From positions 1 through 39,345 of the forward strand of contig JAKATL010000023.1 of NCBI GenBank assembly GCA_021827985.1: a stretch of 39,345 nucleotides of DNA, written 5' to 3'. The translations under genes were made by a program, and so were the position numbers. Below the pieces are notes generated by a model that was given only the letters and a program-made list of their open reading frames with translations, did not search any database and was not told where the DNA came from. This document shows, piece after piece, positions 1 through 7,796 of this stretch. The DNA comes from a bacterium. GTDB taxonomy: Bacteria; Chloroflexota; Dormibacteria; Aeolococcales; Bog-877. Position 1 is the stretch's first letter; each line of letters starts with the position of its first letter.

Positions 1-405
1 CGCCTCGCGGCGGGTCAGTTGAGCATGCCCTTCTAGCCTCCAGTCAGTAGCCTCCCAGGTACCTGCAGTTCACCGGAACGAATTTGGAGGAGGGGCTTGA
101 CAACCGCTACCCCTTTCAGAGATGACAGGCTTCCCCAGAGGGGGACAGCCATCAGCAAGACCGAATCGGTCTGGAGTCCTGGCTCGCTCACGGTCCCACC
201 CATCTACCTCGGCCGGGAGACTACGCACCCCGGTTGCTGCGACCACCGGCTGACCACGGACCTCGTGGCCGGCAGAGCCCGCCTCGCGGCGGGTCAGTTG
301 AGCATGCCCTTCTAGCCTCCAGTCAGTAGCCTCCCAGGTACCTGCAGTTCACCGGAACGAATTTGGAGGAGGGGCTTGACAACCGCTACCCCTTTCAGAG
401 ATGAC
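1..405. repeat. Two direct copies of a 126-bp repeat, 279-bp period
   Basis: Bases 1-126 are identical to bases 280-405; the match ends at 127 (a) versus 406 (t). The left copy runs into the window edge, so its true length is unknown. Each copy carries the end of a reading frame (codons for RLAAGQLSMPF then TAG), a GGAGGAGG Shine-Dalgarno-like stretch and a TTG start leading into TTATPFRDD. The repeat therefore spans the junction between two small reading frames, while the 153 bp between copies is unique. In the second copy the upstream 280 region forms a CCCGCC-TCGC-GGCGGG hairpin. A 126-bp exact repeat at a sequence edge can also reflect an assembly-graph break, so copy number is uncertain. 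Confidence 0.9.
97..315 (+). CDS. Small unrecognised ORF between repeat copies
   Basis: A 72-codon frame opens with TTG at 97, preceded by GGAGGAGGGG at 86-95, a strong ribosome-binding site at good spacing. The first ten residues (MTTATPFRDD) and the last eleven (RLAAGQLSMPF) lie in the two repeat copies; the middle is unique. I recognise no domain, signal peptide or membrane segment. The same start context recurs at 376, where it leads to a different 41-residue frame. The ribosome-binding site is the only positive evidence for translation, and this may be a remnant of a larger duplicated gene. Confidence 0.3.
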   Translation: MTTATPFRDDRLPQRGTAISKTESVWSPGSLTVPPIYLGRETTHPGCCDHRLTTDLVAGRARLAAGQLSMPF

Positions 406-501
406 TCATCCCGGGATGTCCCGGGCCGCGGCCGACGGACGGCTTGCGGAGTCGGCGTCGAAGAAGTCCCGGCCGCAGCCGCGCGCCGGGTAGGCGGCTG
501 A
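376..501 (+). CDS. Small ORF starting in second repeat copy
   Basis: This is the second occurrence of the GGAGGAGGGGC-TTG start context. Its first ten codons match the ORF at 97, then it diverges at 406 into a 31-residue Arg/Gly/Ala-rich tail ending at TGA 499-501. A CCCGGG-ATGT-CCCGGG inverted repeat (410-425) lies within it. No function is recognised. It may simply be a fusion of a repeated gene start to unrelated sequence. Confidence 0.2.
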   Translation: MTTATPFRDDSSRDVPGRGRRTACGVGVEEVPAAAARRVGG

Positions 502-515
502 GCAGGGACCATAAT
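487..515 (+). promoter_or_regulatory. Putative leaderless promoter for the gene at 522
   Basis: CATAAT at 510-515 lies 6 nt before the GTG at 522, so transcription would start at the first base of the start codon. A CGGGTAG stretch sits at 487-493, and the same CGGGTAG occurs in front of the response regulator at 27304. No consensus -35 TTGACA is present and the start has no Shine-Dalgarno sequence. Confidence 0.4.
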
Positions 516-521
516 TGCCCC

Positions 522-1016
522 GTGGGAGGAGACCGCCCGGAGGGCCAGGCGCTGGATCTCGCGGCGCGGGAGGAGCGGCTTCGCAAGAGCCGCCAGCTCA
601 CCGCCATCTCCGTGCATGCCCTCGCCTGGTTGCTGGCCACCTTCTACGCCACCGACTACCTCCCTCCCCTCTCCATCCGCCTATCGGTGGGCCTCTCGGC
701 CCCGGCGCGGACCCAGTACCTGGTCGGCTACCTCACCCTGGGGGCGGTCGCCCTGGGGCTGGGAACAGGGCTCGGAGGGATGTACGCGAGACTCATCCGC
801 TGCAGCCGGTATCCCTGGCGCTGGGTGGTGTTCCCCACCCTAGTCGCGGCCCTTCTGGTCCCTCCTCAGGGGGCCGACCTACTCCTCACCAAAGTGGTGG
901 TGGCGGCCATGGCCGCCACCGGGATCCTGCTCGGATACGGCTGGCGGCGCAGCCGACTCCGGGGACCCCGGAGTGCTGGAACGCAGCCCCGGGCGAGCTC
1001 AGCTGGAGGCGACTGA
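522..1016 (+). CDS. Small hypothetical membrane protein
   Basis: Unrecognised 164-residue protein. Four hydrophobic stretches are visible: around residues 25-47 (AISVHALAWLLATFYATDYL), 67-90, 104-118 and 122-140. A short charged N-terminus precedes them and an Arg/Ser-rich C-terminal tail follows, so a small integral membrane protein is likely. The reading frame extends upstream to 444, but that part is Arg-rich low-complexity sequence. I prefer GTG 522 because a CATAAT box lies 6 nt upstream, giving a leaderless start. The 3' end overlaps the convergent gene at 999-1721 by 18 nt. The function is unknown and no family motif is visible. Confidence 0.55.
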   Translation: MGGDRPEGQALDLAAREERLRKSRQLTAISVHALAWLLATFYATDYLPPLSIRLSVGLSAPARTQYLVGYLTLGAVALGLGTGLGGMYARLIRCSRYPWRWVVFPTLVAALLVPPQGADLLLTKVVVAAMAATGILLGYGWRRSRLRGPRSAGTQPRASSAGGD

Positions 1017-1721
1017 GAGTGACTTGGGGTAGGTGACCCCGTACTTCTCCACGTAGGCGTCCAGCGCCTGGAGGAGCTGCTGCTGGAAGGCCAGCCGCTC
1101 CACCAGCTCGCTCTGCGACCCCTGGTACTGGTCACCGTGCAGCCGGCGCTCGATCCAGGGCGGCACCGCGGCCACGAGATGGGTCACCCCGCCGGTGAGG
1201 ACCACGGTCTCCGGCCGGGCGTCCTCCACCCGGAGCCCGACCCGGAGCAGCAGGCCGGTCCGGGCGGCCAGGGCCCAGACCCGCTCCCAGTGGCCGGGGA
1301 TGCGGTGCAGCCGGTCCGGGCGGGTGTAGCGGATGGCGGGGTCGTTGATGATGCTGGTGTTGGTGTCGCTCCAGCGCACCAGCCGCTCCAGCACCGGCTC
1401 GTTGAGGTCCTGGGAGACCGCTCGCACCAAAGACGCGCAGCGATCATCCAGGTCGGGGGGCAGAAGGTCCTGTCCCTGCTGGCGGGCCAGCACCAGCACC
1501 TCCATGATCCCGGCGTGGCGCATGCAGTAGGCGCGGCCCTCAACCACCCTGAGGTGGTCCTTGCAGGCCACCCAGGCGCAGTCCACCGCCCGGCGGTCGC
1601 GGTACAGGCAGCGAAAGGCCTCTGAATTGGTACAGCCGGTGTGGTCACAGCCACCGCCCTCAGGCTCGCCGTACACGATCGGCTCCGCAGCTGAGGTCTC
1701 GGGCTCAGTCTTCCTGGCCAT
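999..1721 (-). CDS. Cys/His-rich hypothetical protein, putative zinc binding
   Basis: Unrecognised 240-residue soluble protein. Residues 25-68 hold a cluster of Cys and His (CDHTGC, FRC, VDC, ACKDH, YCMRHA), spaced like one or two zinc-binding knuckles. The remainder is mostly helical-looking, with a leucine-rich middle and a C-terminal helix rich in Gln/Leu/Glu. ATG 1721 is supported by GGGAGAG about 7 nt upstream and by a very good promoter at 1775-1803. It is monocistronic: its 3' end overlaps the convergent membrane protein gene by 18 nt. The Cys pattern suggests nucleic-acid or protein binding, but no function can be assigned. Confidence 0.75.
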   Translation of the reverse strand: MARKTEPETSAAEPIVYGEPEGGGCDHTGCTNSEAFRCLYRDRRAVDCAWVACKDHLRVVEGRAYCMRHAGIMEVLVLARQQGQDLLPPDLDDRCASLVRAVSQDLNEPVLERLVRWSDTNTSIINDPAIRYTRPDRLHRIPGHWERVWALAARTGLLLRVGLRVEDARPETVVLTGGVTHLVAAVPPWIERRLHGDQYQGSQSELVERLAFQQQLLQALDAYVEKYGVTYPKSLSVASS

Positions 1722-1774
1722 CTTTGCGCTCTCCCGCTGGACGCGTGTCCCGGCGGAGCCGGGAACTGGCAGGC

Positions 1775-1803
1775 AACATAGCAGAGGGAGCGGACTCGTA
1801 CAA
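1775..1803 (-). promoter_or_regulatory. Sigma-70-type promoter of the Cys/His-rich gene
   Basis: On the minus strand TTGTAC (1803-1798) and TATGTT (1780-1775) are separated by exactly 17 nt, a near-consensus housekeeping promoter. The start would be near 1768, giving a 5' leader of about 47 nt that contains a CCCGGC-TCC-GCCGGG hairpin (1750-1764) before the Shine-Dalgarno sequence. Confidence 0.65.
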
Positions 1804-1841
1804 CCGTCGATACCCGGTCGCCAGAGATTGCGACGGGACCG

Positions 1842-3389
1842 TCAGGCCAGCTCCCGGTAGGCGGGCAGGGTGAGGAACTCCACGAACTCGTCCGAGGTGG
1901 CCACCTGGTGGAAGAGCCTGAAGGCGGTCTCGTACTCCTCCCCCAGCCCGCCCATCACCTGGGCCTCCACCTCCTCAAGCTGCCCGCGGGTGATGCGACC
2001 ATGGCGGAGCCACTGCCATATCTGCGAGCGGGAGATCTCGGCAGTGGCGCAGTCCTCCATCAGGTTGTCGAGGGCGACGGCCCCGCTTCCCTGAAGCCAG
2101 GCGCCCAGGTAGCGGATCCCCACCGAGCAGTTGGTGCGCAGCCCTTGGTGGGTGACCTGGCCTCCGTCCACCGCCACGTCCAGCAGCTGATCCCGGCCGA
2201 CCAGGACGTCCTCGCGAAGACGGTCCAGCTGGTTGGCCCGCCCGCCCAGGCGGCGGGCGAAGGCGGAGGTGGCGACCTCCACCAGGTCGGGGTGGGCGAC
2301 CCAGGTGCCGTCGAAGCCCTGCCCCGCCTCCCGCTCCTTGTCCTCGGCCACCCCCAGGAGCGCCCTCTCGGTGGCCGCCTGGTCGCGCCGGCTGGGAACC
2401 AGGGCCGCCATCCCCCCTATGGCGTGGGTGCCCCGGGAGTGGCAGACCTGGACCAGGAGCACGGCGTAGGCCCGCATGAAGGGCACCGCCATGGTGACCT
2501 GGGCCCGGTCGGGGAGCAGAAAGCGGGGATCGTCCCGGAACTTGCGGATGATGGAGAAGAGGTAGTCCCAGCGCCCAGCGTTCAGCCCCACCGCCCTCCC
2601 GCGGAGCTCGTAGAGGATCTCCTCCATCTCGAAGGCGGCGAGGATGTTCTCGATCAGCACCGTCACCCGGATGGTCCCCCGGGGCAGCTCCAGAAGCTCC
2701 TCCGCCAGGCTGGCCGCCTCCTCCCAGAGGCGGGCCTCCAGGTGCCCCTCCAGCTTGGGTAGGTAGAGGTAGGGGCCGCTGCCCCTTGCCAGCAGCTCTC
2801 TGGCATTGTGGAAGACGAAGAGGCCGAAGTCGAAGAGGCTGGCCGAGGCCACCTCCGAGTCGATGAGGAGGTGCTTCTCCGGCAGGTGCCAGCCCCGCGG
2901 CCGGACCATGAGGGTGGCGGTCCTCCGGGCGAGGCGGTAGGCCCGGCCGTCCACCTCGAGGCGGAGCTCCCGGCGCACCGCCCGGCGCAGGTTGGCCTGC
3001 CCTTCGATGCAATTGGACCACGTGGGGGAGTTGGCGTCCTCGAAGTCCGCCATGTAGGTTCTCGCCCCGGAGTTGAGGGCGTTGATCATCATCTTGGCGT
3101 CCACCGGCCCGGTGATCTCCACCCAGCGGTCCTGGAGGTCAGGAGGCGCCGGGGCGACCCTCCAGCTCCGGTCCTCGCGCACCGCGGCGGTCTCTGGCGG
3201 GAAGTCCGGGATCTGGCCGGAGCTGATCTCCAGCTGGCGCCGCCGGCGGGCCGCCAGGATCTCCTCCCGCCCGGGGCGCAGGCGGCGCTCCAGGGTGGCC
3301 ACGAACTGGAGCGCCCCTTCGGTCAGCACCTCTTCCTGCGCCCGGCCGCAGTCTTGGAGGACCTGGACCGTGGGGTGGGAAAGGGTCAC
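1842..3389 (-). CDS. aceB: Malate synthase A
   Basis: Condenses glyoxylate with acetyl-CoA to form malate, the second step of the glyoxylate shunt, in the cytoplasm. The 515-residue length fits the A-type family. Visible family signatures include RPRGWHLPE, the [11 protein letters not shown] segment, [16 protein letters not shown] and the C-terminal [19 protein letters not shown] block that carries the catalytic Asp. The frame stays open upstream to 4412, but that extension is the shadow of aceA. The start is set at GTG 3389, whose GTGA overlaps the aceA stop by 4 nt, so translation is coupled to isocitrate lyase. All expected active-site regions look intact. Confidence 0.95.
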   Translation of the reverse strand: MTLSHPTVQVLQDCGRAQEEVLTEGALQFVATLERRLRPGREEILAARRRRQLEISSGQIPDFPPETAAVREDRSWRVAPAPPDLQDRWVEITGPVDAKMMINALNSGARTYMADFEDANSPTWSNCIEGQANLRRAVRRELRLEVDGRAYRLARRTATLMVRPRGWHLPEKHLLIDSEVASASLFDFGLFVFHNARELLARGSGPYLYLPKLEGHLEARLWEEAASLAEELLELPRGTIRVTVLIENILAAFEMEEILYELRGRAVGLNAGRWDYLFSIIRKFRDDPRFLLPDRAQVTMAVPFMRAYAVLLVQVCHSRGTHAIGGMAALVPSRRDQAATERALLGVAEDKEREAGQGFDGTWVAHPDLVEVATSAFARRLGGRANQLDRLREDVLVGRDQLLDVAVDGGQVTHQGLRTNCSVGIRYLGAWLQGSGAVALDNLMEDCATAEISRSQIWQWLRHGRITRGQLEEVEAQVMGGLGEEYETAFRLFHQVATSDEFVEFLTLPAYRELA

Positions 3390-4690
3390 GGCAGGGGCGC
3401 CGACTCGAACTGAGCCTCCTCGGTGGAGCCGCGCAGCGCGAGGGTCTCGCTGTCCCCTCCGGTCACCGTCTCCAGCACCTGGTCGAAGTACCCGGCGCCG
3501 ACCTCGGCCTGGTGGCGGGTGGAGGTGTACCCCTGGAGCTCGAGCTCGAACTCCCTCTGCTGGAGGTGGACGTAGGCTGTCATCCCCTCGCGGGCGTACC
3601 CCTTGGCCAGCTCGAACATGGCGGCGTTGGCGACGTGGAAGCCGGCCAGGGTCACGAACTGGAAGCGGTATCCCAGCTCCCCCAGCCGGCGCTGGAAGGC
3701 GGCCACATCCTCGTCGCTGAGGTGGAGCTTCCAGTTGAAGGAGGGGGAGCAGTTGTAGGCCAGGATCTTGCCCGGGAACTTCGCGTGGATGGCCTTGGCG
3801 AAGGCCTCCGCCTGGCGGATGTCCGGGGTCGAGGTCTCGAACCAGAGGGCGTCGGCGTAGGGGGCGTAGGCCAGGGAGCGGGCAATCGCCGGCTCCAGCC
3901 CGGGCCGCACCCGGTAGTACCCCTCGGAGGTGCGCTCCCCGGTGAGGAAGCGGGCATCCTGCGGGTCGGCATCCGAGGTGAGCAGGGTGGCGCTGAGGGC
4001 GTCGGTGCGGGCCACCAAGACGGTCGGAACCCCGGCCACGTCCGCCGCCAGCCGGGCAGCCACCAGGGTGCGGACGAACTGGGAGGTGGGGACCAGCACC
4101 TTGCCTCCCAGATGGCCGCACTTCTTCTCCGAGGCCAGCTGGTCCTCGTAGTGGACCCCGGCCACCCCCGCCGCGATCATCTGCTTCATCAGCTCGAAGG
4201 CATGCAGCGGCCCCCCGAACCCGGCCTCGGCGTCGGCCACGATCGGCACCACCCATTCCCTGTCGTGGTGCCCCTCGGCCCAGGCGATCTGGTCGGCTCG
4301 GACCATGGCCCGGTTGAGCCGGGAGGCGAGGGCAGGTGCCGAGGTGGAGGGGTAGAGGCTCTGGTCGGGATAGGTCTCCATGGAGAGGTTGGCATCCGCC
4401 GCCACCTGCCACCCGGAGAGGTAGATGGCCCTGAGCCCAGCCCGCACCATCTGCACCGCCTGCTGGCCGGTGAGCGCGCCCAGGGCGGAGACGTACTCCT
4501 GCCGGTTCAGCATCTCCCAGAGCCGCTCCGCTCCCCGGCGGGCCAGGGTGTGCTCGACCAGGAACGAGCCCCTCAGCCGGAGGACGTCGGCGGCGGAGTA
4601 GGGGCGGGCCACCGAGCGCCAGCGGTCAGACGACCAGCTCCGCGTCAACGCCTCCTGCTCGAGGCCATCGTTGGTGGGTTCCAGGGACAT
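3386..4690 (-). CDS. aceA: Isocitrate lyase
   Basis: Splits isocitrate into succinate and glyoxylate, the entry step of the glyoxylate shunt, allowing growth on acetate or fatty acids. The 434-residue protein has the catalytic KKCGH motif (residues 189-193), the metal-binding [10 protein letters not shown] stretch (151-160), the WFETS block and the [10 protein letters not shown] segment, all in family order. The frame could extend to 4837, but ATG 4690 has GGAGGAG at good spacing and lies downstream of a near-consensus promoter at 4809-4837, leaving a leader of about 110 nt. It is followed directly by aceB. An inverted repeat within the promoter spacer suggests repression or activation by a dimeric regulator. 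Confidence 0.96.
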   Translation of the reverse strand: MSLEPTNDGLEQEALTRSWSSDRWRSVARPYSAADVLRLRGSFLVEHTLARRGAERLWEMLNRQEYVSALGALTGQQAVQMVRAGLRAIYLSGWQVAADANLSMETYPDQSLYPSTSAPALASRLNRAMVRADQIAWAEGHHDREWVVPIVADAEAGFGGPLHAFELMKQMIAAGVAGVHYEDQLASEKKCGHLGGKVLVPTSQFVRTLVAARLAADVAGVPTVLVARTDALSATLLTSDADPQDARFLTGERTSEGYYRVRPGLEPAIARSLAYAPYADALWFETSTPDIRQAEAFAKAIHAKFPGKILAYNCSPSFNWKLHLSDEDVAAFQRRLGELGYRFQFVTLAGFHVANAAMFELAKGYAREGMTAYVHLQQREFELELQGYTSTRHQAEVGAGYFDQVLETVTGGDSETLALRGSTEEAQFESAPLP

Positions 4691-4808
4691 CGGCACTCCT
4701 CCGTGGCGGGGGGGTGTCAGCCTGAGGCGGCCACCACCAGAGGCACGCTCCGCCACGAGCGGCGCGGGCGCGCGTCCAGGCGGGAGCACCTCAGGCGACC
4801 ATCGCCGA

Positions 4809-4837
4809 AGCCTAACCGTCCCTCTCGACGGTGTCAA
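4809..4837 (-). promoter_or_regulatory. aceA promoter with embedded palindrome
   Basis: On the minus strand a perfect -35 TTGACA (4837-4832) and a -10 TAGGCT (4814-4809) are separated by 17 nt, the best promoter in the window. The spacer contains the perfect inverted repeat ACCGTC-N6-GACGGT (4832-4815), filling the space between the two hexamers. This is the classic position for an operator that blocks RNA polymerase or for a MerR-type activator. The regulator is not identifiable from the window. Confidence 0.75.
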
Positions 4838-4907
4838 CCGCCCAACGCGCGAGCGGTCGCCTCTCCCCTCTGAGTGGCGGCGGTGGAAGACGGGCCCCGG
4901 CGGGAGG

Positions 4908-5522
4908 TCACCCGCTCAGCGGCCGGCCGCAGTAGGCGCAGAAGGCAGAGCCCTCGGCGTTGCGCCGCCCGCAGCCGGGGCAGCGCCGGGGGTCCGGCGG
5001 CGGCGCCGGGGGCGGCGCCGGGGGCTCCGGCCCAACGGGGGCCCAGCTGCGCCAGATCCCCCAGTGCACCACCCCCCCGGCGGCGATCGCCACCGCCAGG
5101 AGGAGCGCCAGCCAGGCGAAGGCCCCCCCGAACGGTTGGAAGGAGGGGCCCGAGACCAGGGGCCCGAAGCGCGGGATGAGGTCGAGGATGGTGAAGAGCA
5201 GCAGCCCCCCGGTGAGCGCCGTGGAGACAAGGCTGCGGTAGGCGAGGGAGATGGGGAGCGCCAGCCGCCCCACCCGCAGCCCCTCGAAGGCCGCCACCGC
5301 CACCGCCATGGCCGCCGCCGCGTACCCCGACCCCCCAAGCCCGTTCTGGAACTGCCCGCAGATCGTGAAGGAGGGCAAGTAAGGTTGGACCGGCGGGCCG
5401 TTGTAGGCAGCGCAACCTCCCGTCCAGGGGAGGAACAGGTCCACGAAGAAGAGGGCGGCCAGCAGGACAAGGGGCGCCCCGTCCAGCGCCAAGCGCTGCC
5501 AGCGCCGGTCCGCACTCACCAT
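4908..5522 (-). CDS. Membrane protein with C-terminal zinc ribbon
   Basis: Unrecognised 204-residue protein. At least four hydrophobic segments are visible ([18 protein letters not shown] near the N-terminus, then [23 protein letters not shown] and [18 protein letters not shown]). They are followed by a Pro/Ala linker and a C-terminal CPGC-x9-CAYC zinc ribbon of the zinc_ribbon_2 type. ATG 5522 has a GGGAGGAG site 7 nt upstream; the reading frame extends further but with no better start. It begins 61 nt after the purH stop and may be the last gene of the purine operon, although an extended -10-like TGCTATGGT lies in the gap. No role in purine metabolism is apparent from the sequence. Confidence 0.75.
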   Translation of the reverse strand: MVSADRRWQRLALDGAPLVLLAALFFVDLFLPWTGGCAAYNGPPVQPYLPSFTICGQFQNGLGGSGYAAAAMAVAVAAFEGLRVGRLALPISLAYRSLVSTALTGGLLLFTILDLIPRFGPLVSGPSFQPFGGAFAWLALLLAVAIAAGGVVHWGIWRSWAPVGPEPPAPPPAPPPDPRRCPGCGRRNAEGSAFCAYCGRPLSG

Positions 5523-5583
5523 GACAGCTCCTCCCGGGAGTGGACGGGCTGACCATAGCAAACCGGGGCGCAAGAGGGGCCGC

Positions 5584-7104
5584 TCAGTGGCGGAAGTGGC
5601 GCCTCCCGGTGGTCACCAGCGCCATCCCCAGGCGGTCGGCGGTGGCGATCACCTCAGAGTCGCGCTTGGAGCCCCCCGGGTGGACGGCGGCGGTGACGCC
5701 CGCCGCCCCGGCGACCTCCAGGTTGTCGGCCATGGGGAAGAAGGCGTCCGAGGCGAGGCAGCTGCCCCGGGCCCTCTCGCCGGCCCGCGCCACCGCCAGC
5801 TCCACCGCCTCCACCCGGGACATCTGGCCGGCACCGATGCCCACCGCCATCCCCCCCTGGCAGAGCACGATGGCGTTGGACTTGACCTGGGCCACGACGC
5901 GCCAGGCCAGCTCCAGCTGCTCCCACTCCTCCGGGCTCGGCTTCCTGCGCGATACCACCTCCATCCGGGGCTCCCCCTCCGGGCCGAGGTCCGGCTCCTG
6001 AACCAGCACCCCACCGGAGATCGAGCGCAGCTCCAGGGCCGGGCTGAGCTGGGGGGCCAGGAGCACCCGCATCCGCTCCTTGCGGGCCAGCCGCAGCCGG
6101 GCCCCCTCGGTCACCTCGGGGGCCAGCACCAGCTCCAGGAAGTGGGAGGCGATGAGCTCAGCGGCGCGCTCGTCCAGCGGGCGGTTGAGGGCCACCACCC
6201 CCCCATAGGCGGAGCGGGGATCGCAGTCGTAGGCTCGCTGGAAGGCCTGAGCCCCGTCCCCACCCAGGGCCGCCCCGCAGGGGTTGGTGTGCTTCACCAC
6301 CACCGCGGCCGGCCCCCTGAGGCTCATGACCAGCCGGTGGGCCGAGTCCGCATCCAGCCAGTTGGTGTACGAGAGCTCGGGGCCCTGGAGCTGGCGGGAC
6401 TGGGCGACACCAGAGGCGCTGGGCGCCGCGTACAGGGCGCCCCGCTGGTGCGGGTTCTCCCCGTAGCGGAGCTGCTTGCTCCGCGCGAGTGGGAGGGTCA
6501 ACCAGTCCGGCCAGGAGGTCTCCCCGGTCTGCCGGCCGAGGTGGGCGGCGATCTGCGCGTCGTAGGCGGCGGTGAGGGAGAAGGCGTCCAGCGCCAGGCG
6601 CAGCAGCAGGTCATCGGAGAGGCCCCCTGAGTCCAGCTCCTCCAGCACCCGGTGGTACTGGTCCGGCGAGGAGACCGCGGCCACCCAGCGCCAGTTCTTG
6701 GCGGCGGCGCGCAGGAGGGTGGGGCCCCCGATGTCGATCTGCTCCGCCACCTCGGGAAGCGGCAGCCCCCTCGCCGCGGCGGCCGCGAAGGGGTAGAGGT
6801 TGACGACCACCATGTCGAAGGGGAGGTGGCCGGCCGATCGCAGCTCCTCCAGGTCGGAGGGGAGGTCCCGCCGGGCCAGGATCCCGGCGTGGATCGCCGG
6901 GTGCAGGGTCTTGACCCGCCCCCCCATCATCTCCCCCACCCCGGTCACCTTGGGAACTGGGGTCACGGGCAGGCCGGCCGAGACCAGCTCCCGCTCGGTC
7001 CCCCCCGTGGCCACCAGCTCCACCCCGTGGGTGAGCAGGCCCCGGGCCAGTTCCACCACGCCTTGCTTGTCGTGGACCCCGAGGAGGGCCCGCCGGGGCA
7101 TCAC
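5584..7104 (-). CDS. purH: Bifunctional AICAR formyltransferase / IMP cyclohydrolase
   Basis: Catalyses the last two steps to IMP: formylation of AICAR with 10-formyl-THF, then ring closure. The 506-residue length matches the family. The N-terminal MGS-like cyclohydrolase domain shows GGRVKTLHPAIHAGILARRD and EQIDIGGPTLLRAAAKN. The formyltransferase domain shows VVKHTNPCG with the catalytic Lys-His pair, SNAIV and CLASDAFFP, and the protein ends in the typical GRRHFRH. GTG 7104 is preferred because GGAGG lies 7 nt upstream and GTGA overlaps the purN stop; ATG 7101 (TGATG) is the alternative and differs by one residue. Confidence 0.96.
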   Translation of the reverse strand: MMPRRALLGVHDKQGVVELARGLLTHGVELVATGGTERELVSAGLPVTPVPKVTGVGEMMGGRVKTLHPAIHAGILARRDLPSDLEELRSAGHLPFDMVVVNLYPFAAAAARGLPLPEVAEQIDIGGPTLLRAAAKNWRWVAAVSSPDQYHRVLEELDSGGLSDDLLLRLALDAFSLTAAYDAQIAAHLGRQTGETSWPDWLTLPLARSKQLRYGENPHQRGALYAAPSASGVAQSRQLQGPELSYTNWLDADSAHRLVMSLRGPAAVVVKHTNPCGAALGGDGAQAFQRAYDCDPRSAYGGVVALNRPLDERAAELIASHFLELVLAPEVTEGARLRLARKERMRVLLAPQLSPALELRSISGGVLVQEPDLGPEGEPRMEVVSRRKPSPEEWEQLELAWRVVAQVKSNAIVLCQGGMAVGIGAGQMSRVEAVELAVARAGERARGSCLASDAFFPMADNLEVAGAAGVTAAVHPGGSKRDSEVIATADRLGMALVTTGRRHFRH

Positions 7105-7796
7105 GTGGTCGCCTCCAGAACGCGGACCCGCCTACCCTCAACGAGAAGCCTCCCCTCGGCCAGGAGCGCCAGGGCGGCGGGGAGTAGGCGCCACTCCTGC
7201 TCGTGGATGCGGGCCAGAAGGGTCTCCTCGGTGTCCTCGTCGCGCACCGGGACCGCCGCCTGCATCACGATCGGCCCCCCATCCGCGGCGCCGGCATCGA
7301 CCAGGTGGACGGTACAGCCGGTGACCTTGACCCCGTGCTCCAGCGCCTCCGAGACCGCGTTCATGGTCCCGGCGAAGGCGGGCAGCAGGCTGTTGTGCAG
7401 GTTGAGGATGCGCCCGGCGAAGGATGTCAGCAGCGGCTCGGAGAGGATGCGGTCATAGCCCGCCAGGACCAGCAGGCTCGCTCCCTGGGCGCGGAGCCAG
7501 TTCGACATCTCCAGATCCCGGTGGACCACGTCCCCGCCGAACTGGGCGGCCGGGAAGGCGCGGGCCGCCATGCCCCGCTGCACGGCAGCGGCCAGCGCCG
7601 GGCAGGAGGCCCGGTTGGTGGCCACGGCCACCACCTCGGCGGGGTAGGAGGGATCGGTGGCGGCCGAGAGAAGGGCCAGGAGGTTGGTTCCCCGCCCGGA
7701 GACCAGGACCGCGGCGCCGGGCCGCCTCCCGGGCGTCAGGCCAGCACCACCCGGTCCCGCCCGGTCCCGGCCAGGACCTCGCCCACCGGAAAGCAC
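7101..7796 (-). CDS. purN: Phosphoribosylglycinamide formyltransferase
   Basis: Transfers a formyl group from 10-formyl-THF to GAR, step 3 of purine synthesis. The conserved body starts at AAVLVSGRGTNLLALL and contains NLHNSLLPAF (catalytic Asn and His) and AADGGP (catalytic Asp). The start is unclear. The only conventional in-frame codon upstream is GTG 7796, which gives a 26-residue Gly/Arg-rich leader and a 61-nt overlap with purM. Homologues normally begin only a few residues before the AVLVSG strand. A CTG at 7739 forms CTGA with the purM stop and would give a normal-length N-terminus, so non-canonical initiation is possible. It overlaps purH by 4 nt downstream. Confidence 0.9.
   Translation of the reverse strand: MLSGGRGPGRDRAGPGGAGLTPGRRPGAAVLVSGRGTNLLALLSAATDPSYPAEVVAVATNRASCPALAAAVQRGMAARAFPAAQFGGDVVHRDLEMSNWLRAQGASLLVLAGYDRILSEPLLTSFAGRILNLHNSLLPAFAGTMNAVSEALEHGVKVTGCTVHLVDAGAADGGPIVMQAAVPVRDEDTEETLLARIHEQEWRLLPAALALLAEGRLLVEGRRVRVLEATT

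Noticed and set aside
161..167. Biotin carboxylase loop GGGGIGM (residues 161-167 of the protein at 18658-20109) as a lost active-site Arg
   Set aside because: I recall functional archaeal-type PycA enzymes with the same Ile form, so this is normal variation, unlike the changes in the partner subunit. The coordinates given are residue numbers, not bases.
1..405. CRISPR array
   Set aside because: The repeats are 126 bp with 153 bp between them and contain start/stop contexts; size, spacing and lack of cas genes do not fit CRISPR.
3390..4412. Upstream extension of the aceB frame through aceA
   Set aside because: The extension is a +1 shadow of aceA with no malate synthase similarity; GTG 3389 forms the expected GTGA overlap.
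3512..4873. 453-codon open frame opposite aceA
   Set aside because: High GC keeps the antisense frame open; the translation is Gly/Val/His-rich low-complexity with no family motif, while the opposite strand encodes an unmistakable isocitrate lyase.
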